Source: Clostridia bacterium (GTDB lineage: Bacteria; Bacillota; Clostridia; Oscillospirales; Acutalibacteraceae). From it: DNA of 40,252 nucleotides. Positions 40,091 to 40,252 of the stretch are shown here, in pieces. Each line of letters opens with the position of its first letter. The first letter of the stretch is position 1. The stretch spans positions 1-40,252 of the forward strand of contig JAFTEL010000048.1 in NCBI GenBank assembly GCA_017453685.1, given 5' to 3'. The notes beneath the pieces were generated by a model. It worked only from the letters and a program-made list of their open reading frames with translations, was not told where the DNA came from and did not search any database. Position numbers and translations under genes: made by a program.

Positions 40091-40252
40091 TCAGAATTTG
40101 CCGTAATACTCATCCAGCAATTCGTCGCTGATACGTTTGAGCTCGCTGCGCGGCAGGATGGCAAGCAGCTTCCAGCCGATGTTCAGCGTTTCTTCGATGG
40201 AACGGTCGGAATCAAAGCCCTGCGAAACGTATTCCTTTTCAAACTCGTCGGC
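40091..40252 (-). CDS. ntpB: V-type ATP synthase subunit B (C-terminal end only)
   Basis: The last 53 codons, open at the window edge. The tail reads [18 protein letters not shown] and [17 protein letters not shown], the conserved end of subunit B, the regulatory non-catalytic nucleotide-binding subunit. The neighbouring subunit D gene confirms it. Confidence 0.93.
   Translation of the reverse strand, partial: ADEFEKEYVSQGFDSDRSIEETLNIGWKLLAILPRSELKRISDELLDEYYGKF

Noticed and set aside
1..40252. CRISPR arrays, tRNA or rRNA genes, prophage or intact IS elements
   Set aside because: No regularly spaced repeats, cloverleaf-like segments, rRNA sequence, transposase, integrase or phage structural genes were recognised on either strand.

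Overview
The window looks like chromosome of an anaerobic, spore-forming Firmicute, most likely a gut-type Clostridia of the Ruminococcaceae/Oscillospirales kind. The grounds are a fairly GC-rich genome that still uses classic sigma-A promoters with 17-nt spacers and TTG/GTG starts behind strong AGGAGG-type ribosome sites, a spoIVFA/spoIVFB-like pair, a SpoVB-like flippase, a reverse rubrerythrin, a V-type ATP synthase, and a palindrome-rich MITE of a style common in that group. The taxonomic placement is inference. No rRNA, tRNA, CRISPR array or intact insertion sequence was seen.

Layout. Positions 1-9,150 (minus strand) hold housekeeping genes: trigger factor (cut by the window edge), a metallophosphoesterase, threonine synthase, YraN, RNase HII, RbgA, two tandem acyltransferases, two tandem signal peptidases I, and ribosomal protein L19 with its own promoter and leader. 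Positions 9,175-13,489 (minus) hold a chagasin-like protease inhibitor, the paired radical-SAM/DUF2344 proteins and the SpoIVFB/SpoIVFA-like pair. Positions 13,643-15,845 (plus) hold a response regulator and histidine kinase ending in a strong terminator.

Positions 15,903-23,124 (minus) form the most interesting region, a seven-gene operon from one good promoter. In transcription order it encodes an HD-domain alarmone-hydrolase-like protein, a STAS-phosphotransferase fusion, an RsbW-like GHKL kinase, a STAS protein, a MATE transporter fused to a degenerate GHKL domain, a GNAT-like protein, and a membrane Cache-HAMP-SpoIIE phosphatase. This is a complete partner-switching set with no sigma factor. 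It suggests that the switch acts on a transporter and/or a phosphotransferase rather than on transcription.

Positions 23,137-29,011 hold a secreted permuted NlpC/P60-like candidate divergent from a secreted PHP phosphoesterase, with an inverted-repeat element between their promoters. A GT87-like membrane glycosyltransferase, a monoacylglycerol-lipase-like hydrolase and an Asp-box sialidase-like protein follow. Positions 29,140-36,987 (plus) hold mostly individually promoted genes: SpoVB-like flippase, CDF metal transporter, long-form PRPP synthetase, reverse rubrerythrin, FAD oxidoreductase, and an AT-richer GT39-like glycosyltransferase. Positions 36,992-40,252 (minus) hold a possible small ORF, exonuclease III, a MITE-like repeat, a DUF559 endonuclease-like gene, a TIM-barrel isomerase, and V-ATPase subunits D and B (B cut by the window edge).
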